64,000 nt of DNA. Origin: CATOSD01 sp965226695 (lineage in GTDB: Bacteria; Chloroflexota; Dehalococcoidia; Lucifugimonadales; CATOSD01). The notes beneath the pieces are model-generated. The model was given only the letters and a program-made list of their open reading frames with translations. It had not been told where the DNA came from and ran no database searches. The position numbers and the translations under genes were made by a program. Below, piece by piece: positions 25,234 through 33,109 of the stretch. The stretch covers positions 2,046,001-2,110,000 of the forward strand of contig OZ245405.1 in NCBI GenBank assembly GCA_965226695.1, given 5' to 3'. Positions within the stretch are counted from its first letter, which is position 1. Each line of letters starts with the position of its first letter.

Positions 25234-26631
25234 ATGAGCAACACAGACATCGAATTGATGGCGCACCTGATGCGCAGGGCAGGGTTCGGAGCGGCGAGGG
25301 AAGAAATAGAGGCGAGGGTCGCCAGGGGATACGAGGCCACCGTCGAGGAGCTTCTGCACCCGGAGAACCAGGAGCCGGTCGACATCTACGAGTTTCTGCG
25401 CTACCAGTTTCTGCAGTGGAAGCCCGGCACGCTTGGCGGCATCGGCCAATCCGGGTGGGTCTGGAGAATGATCAACACGAAGGCGCCGCTCCAGGAAAAG
25501 CTGTGCCTCTTCTATCACCAGATCTTCGCTACCGGCGTGTCGAAGGTAGACCACTACGACGAGATCATCGACATGGTGGACATGTTCCGCGAAAACGGGC
25601 TCGGCAATTACCGCGACATCCTTCTCGGGGTCGCAAGGTGCCCGGGCATGATCTACTGGCTCGACAACAACGAAAACCACGCAACCGCCGTCAACGAGAA
25701 TTGGGGAAGGGAGTTGCTCGAGCTCTTCACAATGGGAGTGGGCAACTACACCGAGACGGACGTCAGGGAGTGCTCCCGCGCCTTCACTGGCTGGACGATG
25801 TCTCCCAAGCTGCCCAGGTTCCATATGGGCAGGTGGGACTGGTATTTCGAATACAAGGAAGAGGATCACGACAACGGAGAGAAGACGTTCCTGGGCCACA
25901 CGGGCAACTTCAACGGCGAAGACATCATCGAGATCGTCCTTCAGCAGCGGGCGACCGCCAGGTTCATCGCCCGCCACCTGTACAACTTCTTCGTCGCCGA
26001 CGAGCCACAGGTGCCGGCGTGGTCTGTCACTCCGCCCAACGATCCGGAGGCTGTCGAGCTGCTCGTGGACACCCTCATTGAGTCCGACTACGACATGCGG
26101 GCCGCGCTGGGGGTGCTGTTCAACTCGGACTTCTTCAAGGAGTCCCGCCTCAACAAGGTCAAGAACCCAACCGAGGTCGTCATTGGCGCGCTGCGTTTCG
26201 TGGGCGACACCGAGCTGCCGTGCCCCGAGGTGTTCGACTGGTCGAACCAGATCAGCTACATGGGCCAGGACCTGCTCAATCCGCCCAGCGTGGAAGGCTG
26301 GCACGCCGGCCCGGAGTGGATCAACAGCGGCTCGCTGATGAAACGCACCAACTTTGTTGCGGAGATGGTCGGGGACGTAAGCCGCCCCGGCATCCGCTCT
26401 ATCATGGACAGGGTGAAGGCCCAGGCAAGCACCCCAGAGGAGCTCGTCGACATCTGCCTCGACCTCATGGGCCCGCTGGACATCAACGAAAACTCCCGCA
26501 AGGAGCTGATAGCCCACGTGGAGATGGACGGCGACCTGTGTTGGGACGGCGACAAGGCGGTGGAGTCCGAGGGCCGCGTGGCCGAGATTCTGCAGCTGAT
26601 CGTCTCGCTTAGAGAGTTCCAGTTCGCCTAA
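25234..26631 (+). CDS. DUF1800 family protein
   Basis: 465 residues, recognised as DUF1800 from its opening (AHLMRRAGFGAAREEIEARVARGYEATVEELL), the central LFYHQIFATGVSKVD, NENWGRELLELFTMGVGNYTETDVRECSRAFTGW, and the C-terminal NPPSVEGWHAGPEWINSGSLMKRTNF. Function of the family is unknown; it is regularly encoded next to DUF1501 proteins, as here. Family members are often exported, but this one has no signal peptide or Tat motif and starts directly with the conserved domain. ATG follows GAAGGAG. Confidence 0.9.
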   Translation: MSNTDIELMAHLMRRAGFGAAREEIEARVARGYEATVEELLHPENQEPVDIYEFLRYQFLQWKPGTLGGIGQSGWVWRMINTKAPLQEKLCLFYHQIFATGVSKVDHYDEIIDMVDMFRENGLGNYRDILLGVARCPGMIYWLDNNENHATAVNENWGRELLELFTMGVGNYTETDVRECSRAFTGWTMSPKLPRFHMGRWDWYFEYKEEDHDNGEKTFLGHTGNFNGEDIIEIVLQQRATARFIARHLYNFFVADEPQVPAWSVTPPNDPEAVELLVDTLIESDYDMRAALGVLFNSDFFKESRLNKVKNPTEVVIGALRFVGDTELPCPEVFDWSNQISYMGQDLLNPPSVEGWHAGPEWINSGSLMKRTNFVAEMVGDVSRPGIRSIMDRVKAQASTPEELVDICLDLMGPLDINENSRKELIAHVEMDGDLCWDGDKAVESEGRVAEILQLIVSLREFQFA

Positions 26632-26642
26632 CGCGGCACATG

Positions 26643-26685
26643 GCCGGGGCCGCTGGGCCCCGGCTTCGAACCCGGCAACCGGGTT
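26643..26685 (+). repeat. Tandem hairpins between DUF1800 and DUF1501 genes
   Basis: Two perfect inverted repeats sit side by side in the 68-base gap: GCCGGGGCC/GGCCCCGGC (9 bp, 4-base loop, 26643-26664) and AACCCGG/CCGGGTT (7 bp, 3-base loop, 26669-26685). The second ends just before the DUF1501 ribosome site. They may tune or process the mRNA. Confidence 0.7.
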
Positions 26686-26699
26686 GAGAGGAGAGTGAA

Positions 26700-27827
26700 T
26701 TGAACGGCGAAACCAAAGATCCCGTCCTGGTAGTGTTGCAACTTACCGGCGGAAACGACTACATGAACACGGTGGTGCCCTACGGGGATTCTCTCTACAG
26801 GGACTACCGCCCCTACGTAAACATCGCGGACGACGAGGTGCTGGCGCTCGACAACCACATCGGGTTCCACCCCAACATGGCCCCTATGCGGGACATGTAC
26901 AACGAGGGCAAGGTGGCCATTCTGCACGGCGTTGGGTACGCCAACTCGCCCCGCTCGCACTTCAGGTCGATGGACATCTGGCACACTTGCGAGCCCGACA
27001 AGCTGGGCACCGAGGGCTGGCTGGGACGCGCGGTGCGCGAGATCGACCCCAACAAGGAGAACGTGGTGACCGCCGTGAGCATGGGGCCGAGCCTGTTCCG
27101 CGCCCTCGCCGCTCCAGGCGTTCCGGTGGCGACGGTCGAGGACCTCGACAACTACGGCATGCTGACCGATATCAGCCATGAGCAGAAGCGGAACAGGGTG
27201 TTGGAGCGATACAAGCGCATGTACGCTCCCGCGATGGGCAGCGGGCCGGTGATGGACTTCCTGGGCCAGACGGGGTTGGACGCATTGAAGGGCGCCGACA
27301 TCCTGAAGGTGGCGCCACAGCAGTACTCCTCCTCCATCGAGTACGCCGATACCAGCATTGCGCGCAAGCTCAAGGGCATCGCGCAGGTGCACACCGCCAA
27401 CCTGGGCACGCGCGTCTTCTACTGCGACCACGGCAGCTTCGACACCCACGCCGACCAGATGGGCAGCCACGCCACTCTGTGGCGGGACGTGTCGGACGCC
27501 ATTGGCGACTTCTTCGACGACCTCGAGGAGCACGACGCGGCGGACAACGTGGCCATGCTCATCTTCTCCGAGTTCGGGCGCCGCGTCTACGACAACGGCT
27601 CCGGCACCGACCACGGCGCGGGCGGCGTCTCGTTCGTCATCGGCAAAAACGTCAAGGGCGGCCAGTATGGTGTCTATCCCTCCACCAGGGCGAGCGACCT
27701 CGAGCAGGGCGACCTCGTCCCGAACATGGACTTCCGCGGAGTCTACTCGACGATACTCGAGGACTGGCTCGGTCTGGACGCCGTGCCCATTGTGGAAGGG
27801 ACCTTCGAAAAGCCCGCGTTCATCTAG
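26700..27827 (+). CDS. DUF1501 family protein
   Basis: 375 residues. Starts with a beta-strand motif LVVLQLTGGNDYMNTVVP and contains LHGVGYANSPRSHFRSMDIWHT, the DUF1501 core, which has an alkaline-phosphatase-like fold; the conserved His and Asp of FDTHADQMGSH and FSEFGRRVYDNGSGTDHG fit metal binding. Typical DUF1501 proteins carry a Tat signal; none is present here. TTG start at 26700 after GAGAGGAGAG. Function unknown. Paired with the upstream DUF1800 gene. Confidence 0.88.
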   Translation: MNGETKDPVLVVLQLTGGNDYMNTVVPYGDSLYRDYRPYVNIADDEVLALDNHIGFHPNMAPMRDMYNEGKVAILHGVGYANSPRSHFRSMDIWHTCEPDKLGTEGWLGRAVREIDPNKENVVTAVSMGPSLFRALAAPGVPVATVEDLDNYGMLTDISHEQKRNRVLERYKRMYAPAMGSGPVMDFLGQTGLDALKGADILKVAPQQYSSSIEYADTSIARKLKGIAQVHTANLGTRVFYCDHGSFDTHADQMGSHATLWRDVSDAIGDFFDDLEEHDAADNVAMLIFSEFGRRVYDNGSGTDHGAGGVSFVIGKNVKGGQYGVYPSTRASDLEQGDLVPNMDFRGVYSTILEDWLGLDAVPIVEGTFEKPAFI

Positions 27828-27829
27828 CG

Positions 27830-27877
27830 GCACGCGGCCGCCGCCTACGCCATTGTGTGGGCGGCGGCGGCGCGTGC
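27830..27877 (+). repeat. Long GC hairpin between DUF1501 and NHL genes
   Basis: GCACGCG pairs with CGCGTGC (7 bp) and CCGCCGCC pairs with GGCGGCGG (8 bp), with a small asymmetric bulge and a loop of about 14 bases. It fills most of the 71-base gap between the two genes and begins 2 bases after the stop codon. No T-run follows. Confidence 0.65.
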
Positions 27878-27898
27878 AAACAGCGACGAGAGGGTAGC

Positions 27899-28897
27899 AT
27901 GTTAACCAGAATCGTCTCCAATCGCGTTTACGACTTCAGCCACGTAGTGGGCGGTCGCCAGCTTACTGGCATCGTCCAGCTCGCCCTTGGCGGCGACGAC
28001 GACGTGTACCTGGTCATGCGCAGGCGCAATGGCGGAAACCTGACGAAGCTCACTATAGGGCCGGTCCCCGGTGACGAGGAGATCGTCGGGCAGATTGGCA
28101 AGGCCGGAAGCGGCCCCGGCGAGTTCGTGTGGCCCACAAGCGCCGCCATCGATAGCAAGGGCGACATCTACGTGACCGACGAGTGGCTGCACCGGGTCAC
28201 GGTGTTCGACCGGGACGGCAACCTTGTCAGGACGTTCGGCGAGCAGGGGAGCGGTGAGGGCCAGTTTGACCGGCCCTCCGGCATAGCTGTGGACAGCGAG
28301 GACAACGTTTTCGTGTCCGACACGCTGAACCACCGCGTGCAGAAGCTGACCCCGGAGGGCGAGTGCATCGCCGCCTGGGGATGCAAGGGCGACGGACCCG
28401 GCGAGTTCGACTCGCCTTGGGGAGTCACCACGGACGGCTCCGGTGCCATCTACGTAGCGGACCACAGGAATCACCGGATGCAGAAGTTCGACTCCGAAGG
28501 CGGCTTTCTGTTCTCGATAGGCAGCCAGGGCACAGGCGAGGACCAGTTCGATCACCCGTCGGACGTCGCGGTAGACCCGGACGGCGATATCTACGTGTGC
28601 GACTGGGTCAACAACAGGGTCGGCTGCTTCGACAGCGAAGGTGCGCCTGTAACGACTTTCGCGGGCGACGCCCAGGAGCTGTCCAAGTGGCAGCGTCAGT
28701 ACGTGGCCGGCAACCCGGACGTGTACAAGGCCAGGCGGCGCGTCTACACCCTGGAGCCGGAGTGGCGCTTCGCGCTGCCCATGGCCGTCGTCTTCGACGA
28801 AGAGAAGTCCAGGCTCATGGTCGTTGACTCCCAGCGCCACCGCATACAGATCTACAACAAGCTTCCGGACTACCGGGACCCGCAATTCAACATATAG
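27899..28897 (+). CDS. NHL-repeat beta-propeller protein
   Basis: 332 residues with at least five NHL-type repeats of about 47 residues. The shared pattern is G-x-G-P-G-E-F-x-x-P, then an Asp-rich strand, I-Y-V-x-D, N-H-R-V-Q-x-F-D. Examples: GSGEGQFDRPSGIAVDSEDN and GDGPGEFDSPWGVTTDGSG. The fold is a six-bladed propeller used for binding or catalysis. No signal peptide. ATG at 27899 follows GAGAGGG. Third gene of the DUF1800 cluster; partner unknown. Confidence 0.9.
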   Translation: MLTRIVSNRVYDFSHVVGGRQLTGIVQLALGGDDDVYLVMRRRNGGNLTKLTIGPVPGDEEIVGQIGKAGSGPGEFVWPTSAAIDSKGDIYVTDEWLHRVTVFDRDGNLVRTFGEQGSGEGQFDRPSGIAVDSEDNVFVSDTLNHRVQKLTPEGECIAAWGCKGDGPGEFDSPWGVTTDGSGAIYVADHRNHRMQKFDSEGGFLFSIGSQGTGEDQFDHPSDVAVDPDGDIYVCDWVNNRVGCFDSEGAPVTTFAGDAQELSKWQRQYVAGNPDVYKARRRVYTLEPEWRFALPMAVVFDEEKSRLMVVDSQRHRIQIYNKLPDYRDPQFNI

Positions 28898-28931
28898 CGA
28901 CCCTGCATCAACAGAGATAGACCAATCGGCG

Positions 28932-28971
28932 CGAGGGTTGCCCAATCAATGGGCTGCCCTCGTTGCTTTCT
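28932..28971 (+). terminator. Terminator after the NHL gene
   Basis: CGAGGG/CCCTCG and GCCCA/TGGGC form an 11-bp stem with a 2x2 internal loop and a 5-base loop (28932-28962), followed by the T-rich TTGCTTTCT. It separates the DUF1800-DUF1501-NHL unit from the aminotransferase gene, or attenuates read-through into it. Confidence 0.65.
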
Positions 28972-28994
28972 GGGAATAGGCAGGAGGATTTGCC

Positions 28995-30368
28995 ATGGTT
29001 GCCGTAACGGACAGCGAAGCCCTTCGCAGAAGCTCCCTGAAGTACCTGTGGATGCACAACCGAGACTGGACGCAGATGGCGGAGGATGGCGAGCCGCGCA
29101 TCATGGTCGGAGGCGAGGGTGTAAGGGTCACCGACTCTGACGGCAAGACCTGGATCGACGTGAACGGCGGCTACAACTCCGTGAACGTGGGGTACGGACG
29201 CACGGAGATCGCCGACGCCGCCTACGAGCAGATGGTGAAGCTCCCGTACTTTCCCCAGGGCACTACCACCGCTCCGACCGTCATGTTTGCCGAAAAACTG
29301 GCGCAGATTACGCCGGGAAGTCTGGAGCGCACCTGGCCGGTGAGCGGCGGCTCCGAGGCCAACGAAACGGCCCTGAAGATTGCGCGGAGCTACCACAAAC
29401 GCAGGGGAGAGACCGGCCGGTACAAGGTGATCAGCAGGAAAGGTTCGTATCACGGCATGACCGGCGGCGTGCTTTGGCTGGGCGGGGCGGGCAGGGCCGT
29501 TCGCGAGGACTTCGAGCCGGCCTATCCGGGCATGGTGTACGCCCCGCAACCCCTGCCGTACCGTTGCGAGTTGGGTGGCGCGTCCCCATCGGAGTGCGCG
29601 GTTCGCTGCGCGCAGGCCATCGAAGACCTGATTCTCTTCCACGGCCCGAAGACCGTTGCCGCGGTAATCGCGGAGCCCGTTTCAGCGGCCTCGGCCGCCG
29701 CGGTTCCCGGCGACGAGTACTGGCCCATGCTGAGGGACATCTGCGACCGGTACGGCGTGCTGCTCATTGCGGACGAGGTGATTTGCGGTTTCGGGCGCAC
29801 CGGCAAGATGTTCGCGGTCGAGCACTGGGACGTGACGCCAGACATCATGACCGTGGCCAAGGGCGTCATCAGCAGCTACCTGCCACTGGCCGCGACCGTG
29901 GTGTCGCGCGAGGTGGCCGATGCCTTCGCCGGAGAGGACAACATCTTCCGGCAGGCACTGACGTTTGGAGGCCATCCCGTCTCCGCGGCGGCAGCGCTGA
30001 AGAACATCGAGATAATCGAGAACGAGGGCCTTGTGCAGAACTCCGCGGACGTGGGCGCGTACTTCCTGGAGCAGCTAAGGGAGCTGAAGGAGGACCACAC
30101 GATTATAGGCGACGTTCGCGGCATCGGGCTGTTACTCGGCATGGAGCTAGTCAGCGATCGTGCGACGAAGAGCTACTTCCCCGACGAGTTGAAGCTGGGC
30201 GATCGCCTCACCGAGAAGCTCAGCGAGGAGGGGCTCATACTCCGCTGCGCCGGCCAGACGATAAGCATTGGGCCGCCACTCGGAATAACCTACGAAGATG
30301 TAGACCAGATTGTGGCCGGGCTCGACAAGGCGATCGGTGAAGTCGAAAGCGAGATTGGCGTAGGCTAG
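28995..30368 (+). CDS. Class III (omega) aminotransferase
   Basis: PLP enzyme of 457 residues. Visible motifs: SGGSEANETALKIARSYHK (phosphate-binding), SRKGSYHGMTGG, IADEVICGFGRTGKMFAVEHW with the PLP-binding Asp, and VAKGVISSYLPLAA with the Schiff-base Lys. Best general fit is a beta-alanine/pyruvate, taurine or polyamine type transaminase; the donor is unclear. ATG preceded by CAGGAGGA. Only 33 bases separate it from the upstream terminator, so its promoter is uncertain. Confidence 0.93.
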   Translation: MVAVTDSEALRRSSLKYLWMHNRDWTQMAEDGEPRIMVGGEGVRVTDSDGKTWIDVNGGYNSVNVGYGRTEIADAAYEQMVKLPYFPQGTTTAPTVMFAEKLAQITPGSLERTWPVSGGSEANETALKIARSYHKRRGETGRYKVISRKGSYHGMTGGVLWLGGAGRAVREDFEPAYPGMVYAPQPLPYRCELGGASPSECAVRCAQAIEDLILFHGPKTVAAVIAEPVSAASAAAVPGDEYWPMLRDICDRYGVLLIADEVICGFGRTGKMFAVEHWDVTPDIMTVAKGVISSYLPLAATVVSREVADAFAGEDNIFRQALTFGGHPVSAAAALKNIEIIENEGLVQNSADVGAYFLEQLRELKEDHTIIGDVRGIGLLLGMELVSDRATKSYFPDELKLGDRLTEKLSEEGLILRCAGQTISIGPPLGITYEDVDQIVAGLDKAIGEVESEIGVG

Positions 30369-30381
30369 TCCCTGGGAGTAG

Positions 30382-31554
30382 CTAGCGCGTCCAGGGGTGC
30401 GCCAGCGCCACCTCTTCGTTGACGTCGGCGCCCCAACCCGGCGCGGTAGGCACGGTCATGTAGCCGTCGACGATGTGCGGCGTCGCGGTCGCCAGGTCGT
30501 CCTTCCACGGCACGTCGTCGATGTCGATCTCCATGATACGCACGTTGGGCAGCACCGCGCACAGGCTGGCGCTCATGAACGACGACAGGTGGCTGTAGTA
30601 GTTGTGCGGCGCGGCGTTCAACTGGAACACCTCCGCAAGGTCGCCTACCTTCTTTGACTGGCTGAAGCCGTTCCACGGCACGTCGATCATGAAGATGTCC
30701 GCGGCGTGCAGTTGGAAGTAGGGCAGATACTCCCGCATGTAGTACAGGTTCTCGCCGGTGCAGATTCTGGTCGAAGTTGACTGCTTGATTTGCAGGATGG
30801 CCTGAGGGTCGTACATGTCGATTTCGAGCCAGAGCATGTTGAACTGCTCCAGAACCTTCGCGATGCGCATCGACGCCTCTGGCTTGAAGTTGAAGTTGAG
30901 GTCCAGGTTGATGTCGACGTTGGGCCCGACAGCGTCGCGGAATGTGCCGATCAGCTCTTCGATGTGTGACAACAGCTCCGTGCTCACTGTCTGGTCGGTG
31001 GAGCCTTTGCCGTTGGTGAAACCGGGCGAGTGAACGTAGGCGTCCTCGCCCGGCATAAGGATGTTCGTCTTCAGCGCGGTGAAACCCCGCTCCACGACCT
31101 CCTTGCCCAATTCGGCGACGCTGTTCATGCTAGCGATCGGCGGCACACCGATGAGCTCGTGGTTCCGGATTCGCGAGGTGCCGCAGTGCGACCAGTAGAC
31201 GCGCACGATGTCGCGGGTCGGCCCACCGAACAGCTCGACCACGGAAATTCCGAGCGCCTTGGCCTTGATGTCGATGAGCGCAAGCTCCACGCCGGCGATG
31301 GCCTTGGACGCGATTCCTCCCGGGCTCTGTCGTGACGCGCGGTACATGTCCCAGAAGCGCATTTCGAACGCCCTGGGGTCGCTGCCTATCAGCAGCGGCT
31401 TGAAATCTTCGATTGTGCCGACAACGCCCCTGGGAGTGCGCCCGTCGCTGCACTCGCCCCAGCCGGTGATGCCCTCGTCGGTCTCCACCTTGACGAACGT
31501 CCAGGGACGCCAACCGGCGTCCACGATGAAAGTTTCCACGTTGGTTATCTTCAT
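30382..31554 (-). CDS. Enolase-superfamily (mandelate racemase/muconate lactonizing-like) enzyme
   Basis: 390 residues. N-terminal capping domain (TFVKVETDEGITGWGECSDG) and C-terminal TIM barrel. Metal-ligand strands are visible: INLDLNFNF, MLWLEIDMYDP and CTGENLY. Lys in TALKTNIL and His in APHNYYSH are candidate general bases. Such enzymes abstract the alpha proton of a carboxylate and act as sugar-acid dehydratases or racemases; the substrate is unknown. Last gene of a four-gene minus-strand operon headed by fbp. Confidence 0.9.
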   Translation of the reverse strand: MKITNVETFIVDAGWRPWTFVKVETDEGITGWGECSDGRTPRGVVGTIEDFKPLLIGSDPRAFEMRFWDMYRASRQSPGGIASKAIAGVELALIDIKAKALGISVVELFGGPTRDIVRVYWSHCGTSRIRNHELIGVPPIASMNSVAELGKEVVERGFTALKTNILMPGEDAYVHSPGFTNGKGSTDQTVSTELLSHIEELIGTFRDAVGPNVDINLDLNFNFKPEASMRIAKVLEQFNMLWLEIDMYDPQAILQIKQSTSTRICTGENLYYMREYLPYFQLHAADIFMIDVPWNGFSQSKKVGDLAEVFQLNAAPHNYYSHLSSFMSASLCAVLPNVRIMEIDIDDVPWKDDLATATPHIVDGYMTVPTAPGWGADVNEEVALAHPWTR

Positions 31555-31572
31555 GTCCTCTTCTCCACCTGC

Positions 31573-32427
31573 TTAGTTCGCGTCCGCGAGCGTCGCCACA
31601 CTGAACACCACGCGGAAGGGGTAGCAGTAGATCACTACGCTCTGCTGGTCGGCGACGTCGACGTCTTCGGGAATCTCGTAGTTCTGGTTGCCGACGTTCC
31701 CCTTGAGAAGGCCGAGGTCCACGAAGCCAGCCTCCTCGAGATCCGAGTGCCTGTCAGGGTCCGGGTGCTGCGTCAGAATCACGTGAAGCTCCGGACCGTT
31801 GGTGACTCTGAAGTTCTCCAGCCTAAGCAGCCTGTTGGCCCCGGGCAGGTCGAAGATCAGCGCCTGCCCGCTGCCCTTGTGGAAGCTGTCGGCGTCCCTG
31901 AACTCTCCTGACTTGAGCTTCGTGGGACTGGGGGCAGCGGCGGCTTCCGGTTGCGCCGTCGGCTCCGGCGTGGCGGCCGCCGGAGGCACGGCGGTTGGCG
32001 TGAGCTGCGACGCCGGCGTGAATGTGCCCTGGAACGTGGAAGCCGCGCCCAGCATTTCAGGCATTGGCTCCGCAACCGGAGGCATGTCCATCTTCGACAC
32101 GGTCGACATCACCATTTCGATCTCTTCCATGGTCATGTCCGCCGGCACTTCCGCGGCGTACGCGAATGGGAACTCCTCCTCCACCGTGACGTTGATGAAC
32201 AGAGGAGAACCCAGGTCCCACCCCACGATGCCCAGCAATACCAGGACTGGAATGCCAATGATCGCGACTCGAAGCCGACGCTGCCACGCCCACAGGTGGA
32301 ACCCCCTGCGGTAGGCGTAGTAAGCCACCGCCGCAATGACGATCAGGATGACCACTCCTATCGGCAAGCGATATGGGTAGAGGTCGGCCGCCAGCCGCTC
32401 CAGGTTTCCGAAGAAGTCTGCCAACAT
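31573..32427 (-). CDS. Membrane protein with C-terminal DM13 domain
   Basis: 284 residues. Two membrane helices near the N-terminus (about residues 22-40 and 53-71), a Met/Pro/Ala/Thr-rich linker of about 75 residues, then a DM13 domain from about residue 165 (LKSGEFRDADSFHKGSGQALIFDL, LELHVIL-like strand, LGLLKGNVGNQNYEIP, VVIYCYPFRVVFSVATL). DM13 is proposed to carry out redox chemistry through its conserved Cys, present here in IYCYPF. Lies 18 bases upstream of the enolase-superfamily gene and 30 bases after rdgB. Confidence 0.82.
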   Translation of the reverse strand: MLADFFGNLERLAADLYPYRLPIGVVILIVIAAVAYYAYRRGFHLWAWQRRLRVAIIGIPVLVLLGIVGWDLGSPLFINVTVEEEFPFAYAAEVPADMTMEEIEMVMSTVSKMDMPPVAEPMPEMLGAASTFQGTFTPASQLTPTAVPPAAATPEPTAQPEAAAAPSPTKLKSGEFRDADSFHKGSGQALIFDLPGANRLLRLENFRVTNGPELHVILTQHPDPDRHSDLEEAGFVDLGLLKGNVGNQNYEIPEDVDVADQQSVVIYCYPFRVVFSVATLADAN

Positions 32428-32457
32428 GGTGCCGTGTCCTTTTGCGGTTAGTGCTAC

Positions 32458-33063
32458 CTACGCCGTCGCCGACAACGCGGCGGCCGCCTTACGCGCGGCC
32501 ATGCCACGGTGGCTCAGGCGGTTCTTCTCTGCTGGTGACAGTTCGGCCATCGTCCTGCCGAGATTGGGGAATAAGAAAGCGGGATCGTATCCGAAGCCGT
32601 CGTTTCCCCTCGGCGGGCTGATGATGCGGCCGTTGCACACGCCCTCGAAAAGCTGAACGTCGGATTCGCAAGTGTCAGGCCGCACGATCGCTATCACGCA
32701 CCTGAAGCGGGCGGCCCACTCGCGGGGCGGTACCCCTTCCAAGCGTTCGTACAGGCGGGCGATGCGCTGCTCGTCGGTGGCGCCCTCGCCGGCGTACCGC
32801 GCCGAGTAGACGCCCGGCTCGCCGCCCAGGGCCTCCACCTCCAGCCCCGAGTCGTCGGCCAGAGTGGGCAGGCCGCTCAGGGCGCAGTAGCAGCGCGCCT
32901 TGAGCGCGGCATTGGCCTCAAAGGTGGAGCCTGTTTCCTCGACGTCCACTTCGATACCCACGTCGGCCAGCGATACCAACTGCCTGGGAACCCCAGCAAG
33001 CAACGCGCTGAGTTCGCGCATCTTGCCGAGGTTCCTGGTCGCTATCAAGAGCCTTTCCGGCAT
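32458..33063 (-). CDS. rdgB: XTP/dITP diphosphatase (RdgB/HAM1)
   Basis: House-cleaning nucleotide pyrophosphatase that removes dITP, XTP and ITP. ATRNLGKMREL (residues 8-18), PTLADDSGLEVEALGG, RGNDGFGYDPAFL and LSHRGMA are the family motifs for nucleotide and metal binding. 201 residues, normal length. 46 bases downstream of fbp on the same strand. Confidence 0.95.
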   Translation of the reverse strand: MPERLLIATRNLGKMRELSALLAGVPRQLVSLADVGIEVDVEETGSTFEANAALKARCYCALSGLPTLADDSGLEVEALGGEPGVYSARYAGEGATDEQRIARLYERLEGVPPREWAARFRCVIAIVRPDTCESDVQLFEGVCNGRIISPPRGNDGFGYDPAFLFPNLGRTMAELSPAEKNRLSHRGMAARKAAAALSATA

Positions 33064-33109
33064 TACGTTGACACCCGGCTGCGCGTGGGGCCGTCTCGGC
33101 GAACCCGCG

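Noticed and set aside
26665..26685. tRNA T-arm-like TTCGAACCC sequence
   Set aside because: It is part of the tandem hairpins; no acceptor, D or anticodon arms can be formed around it.
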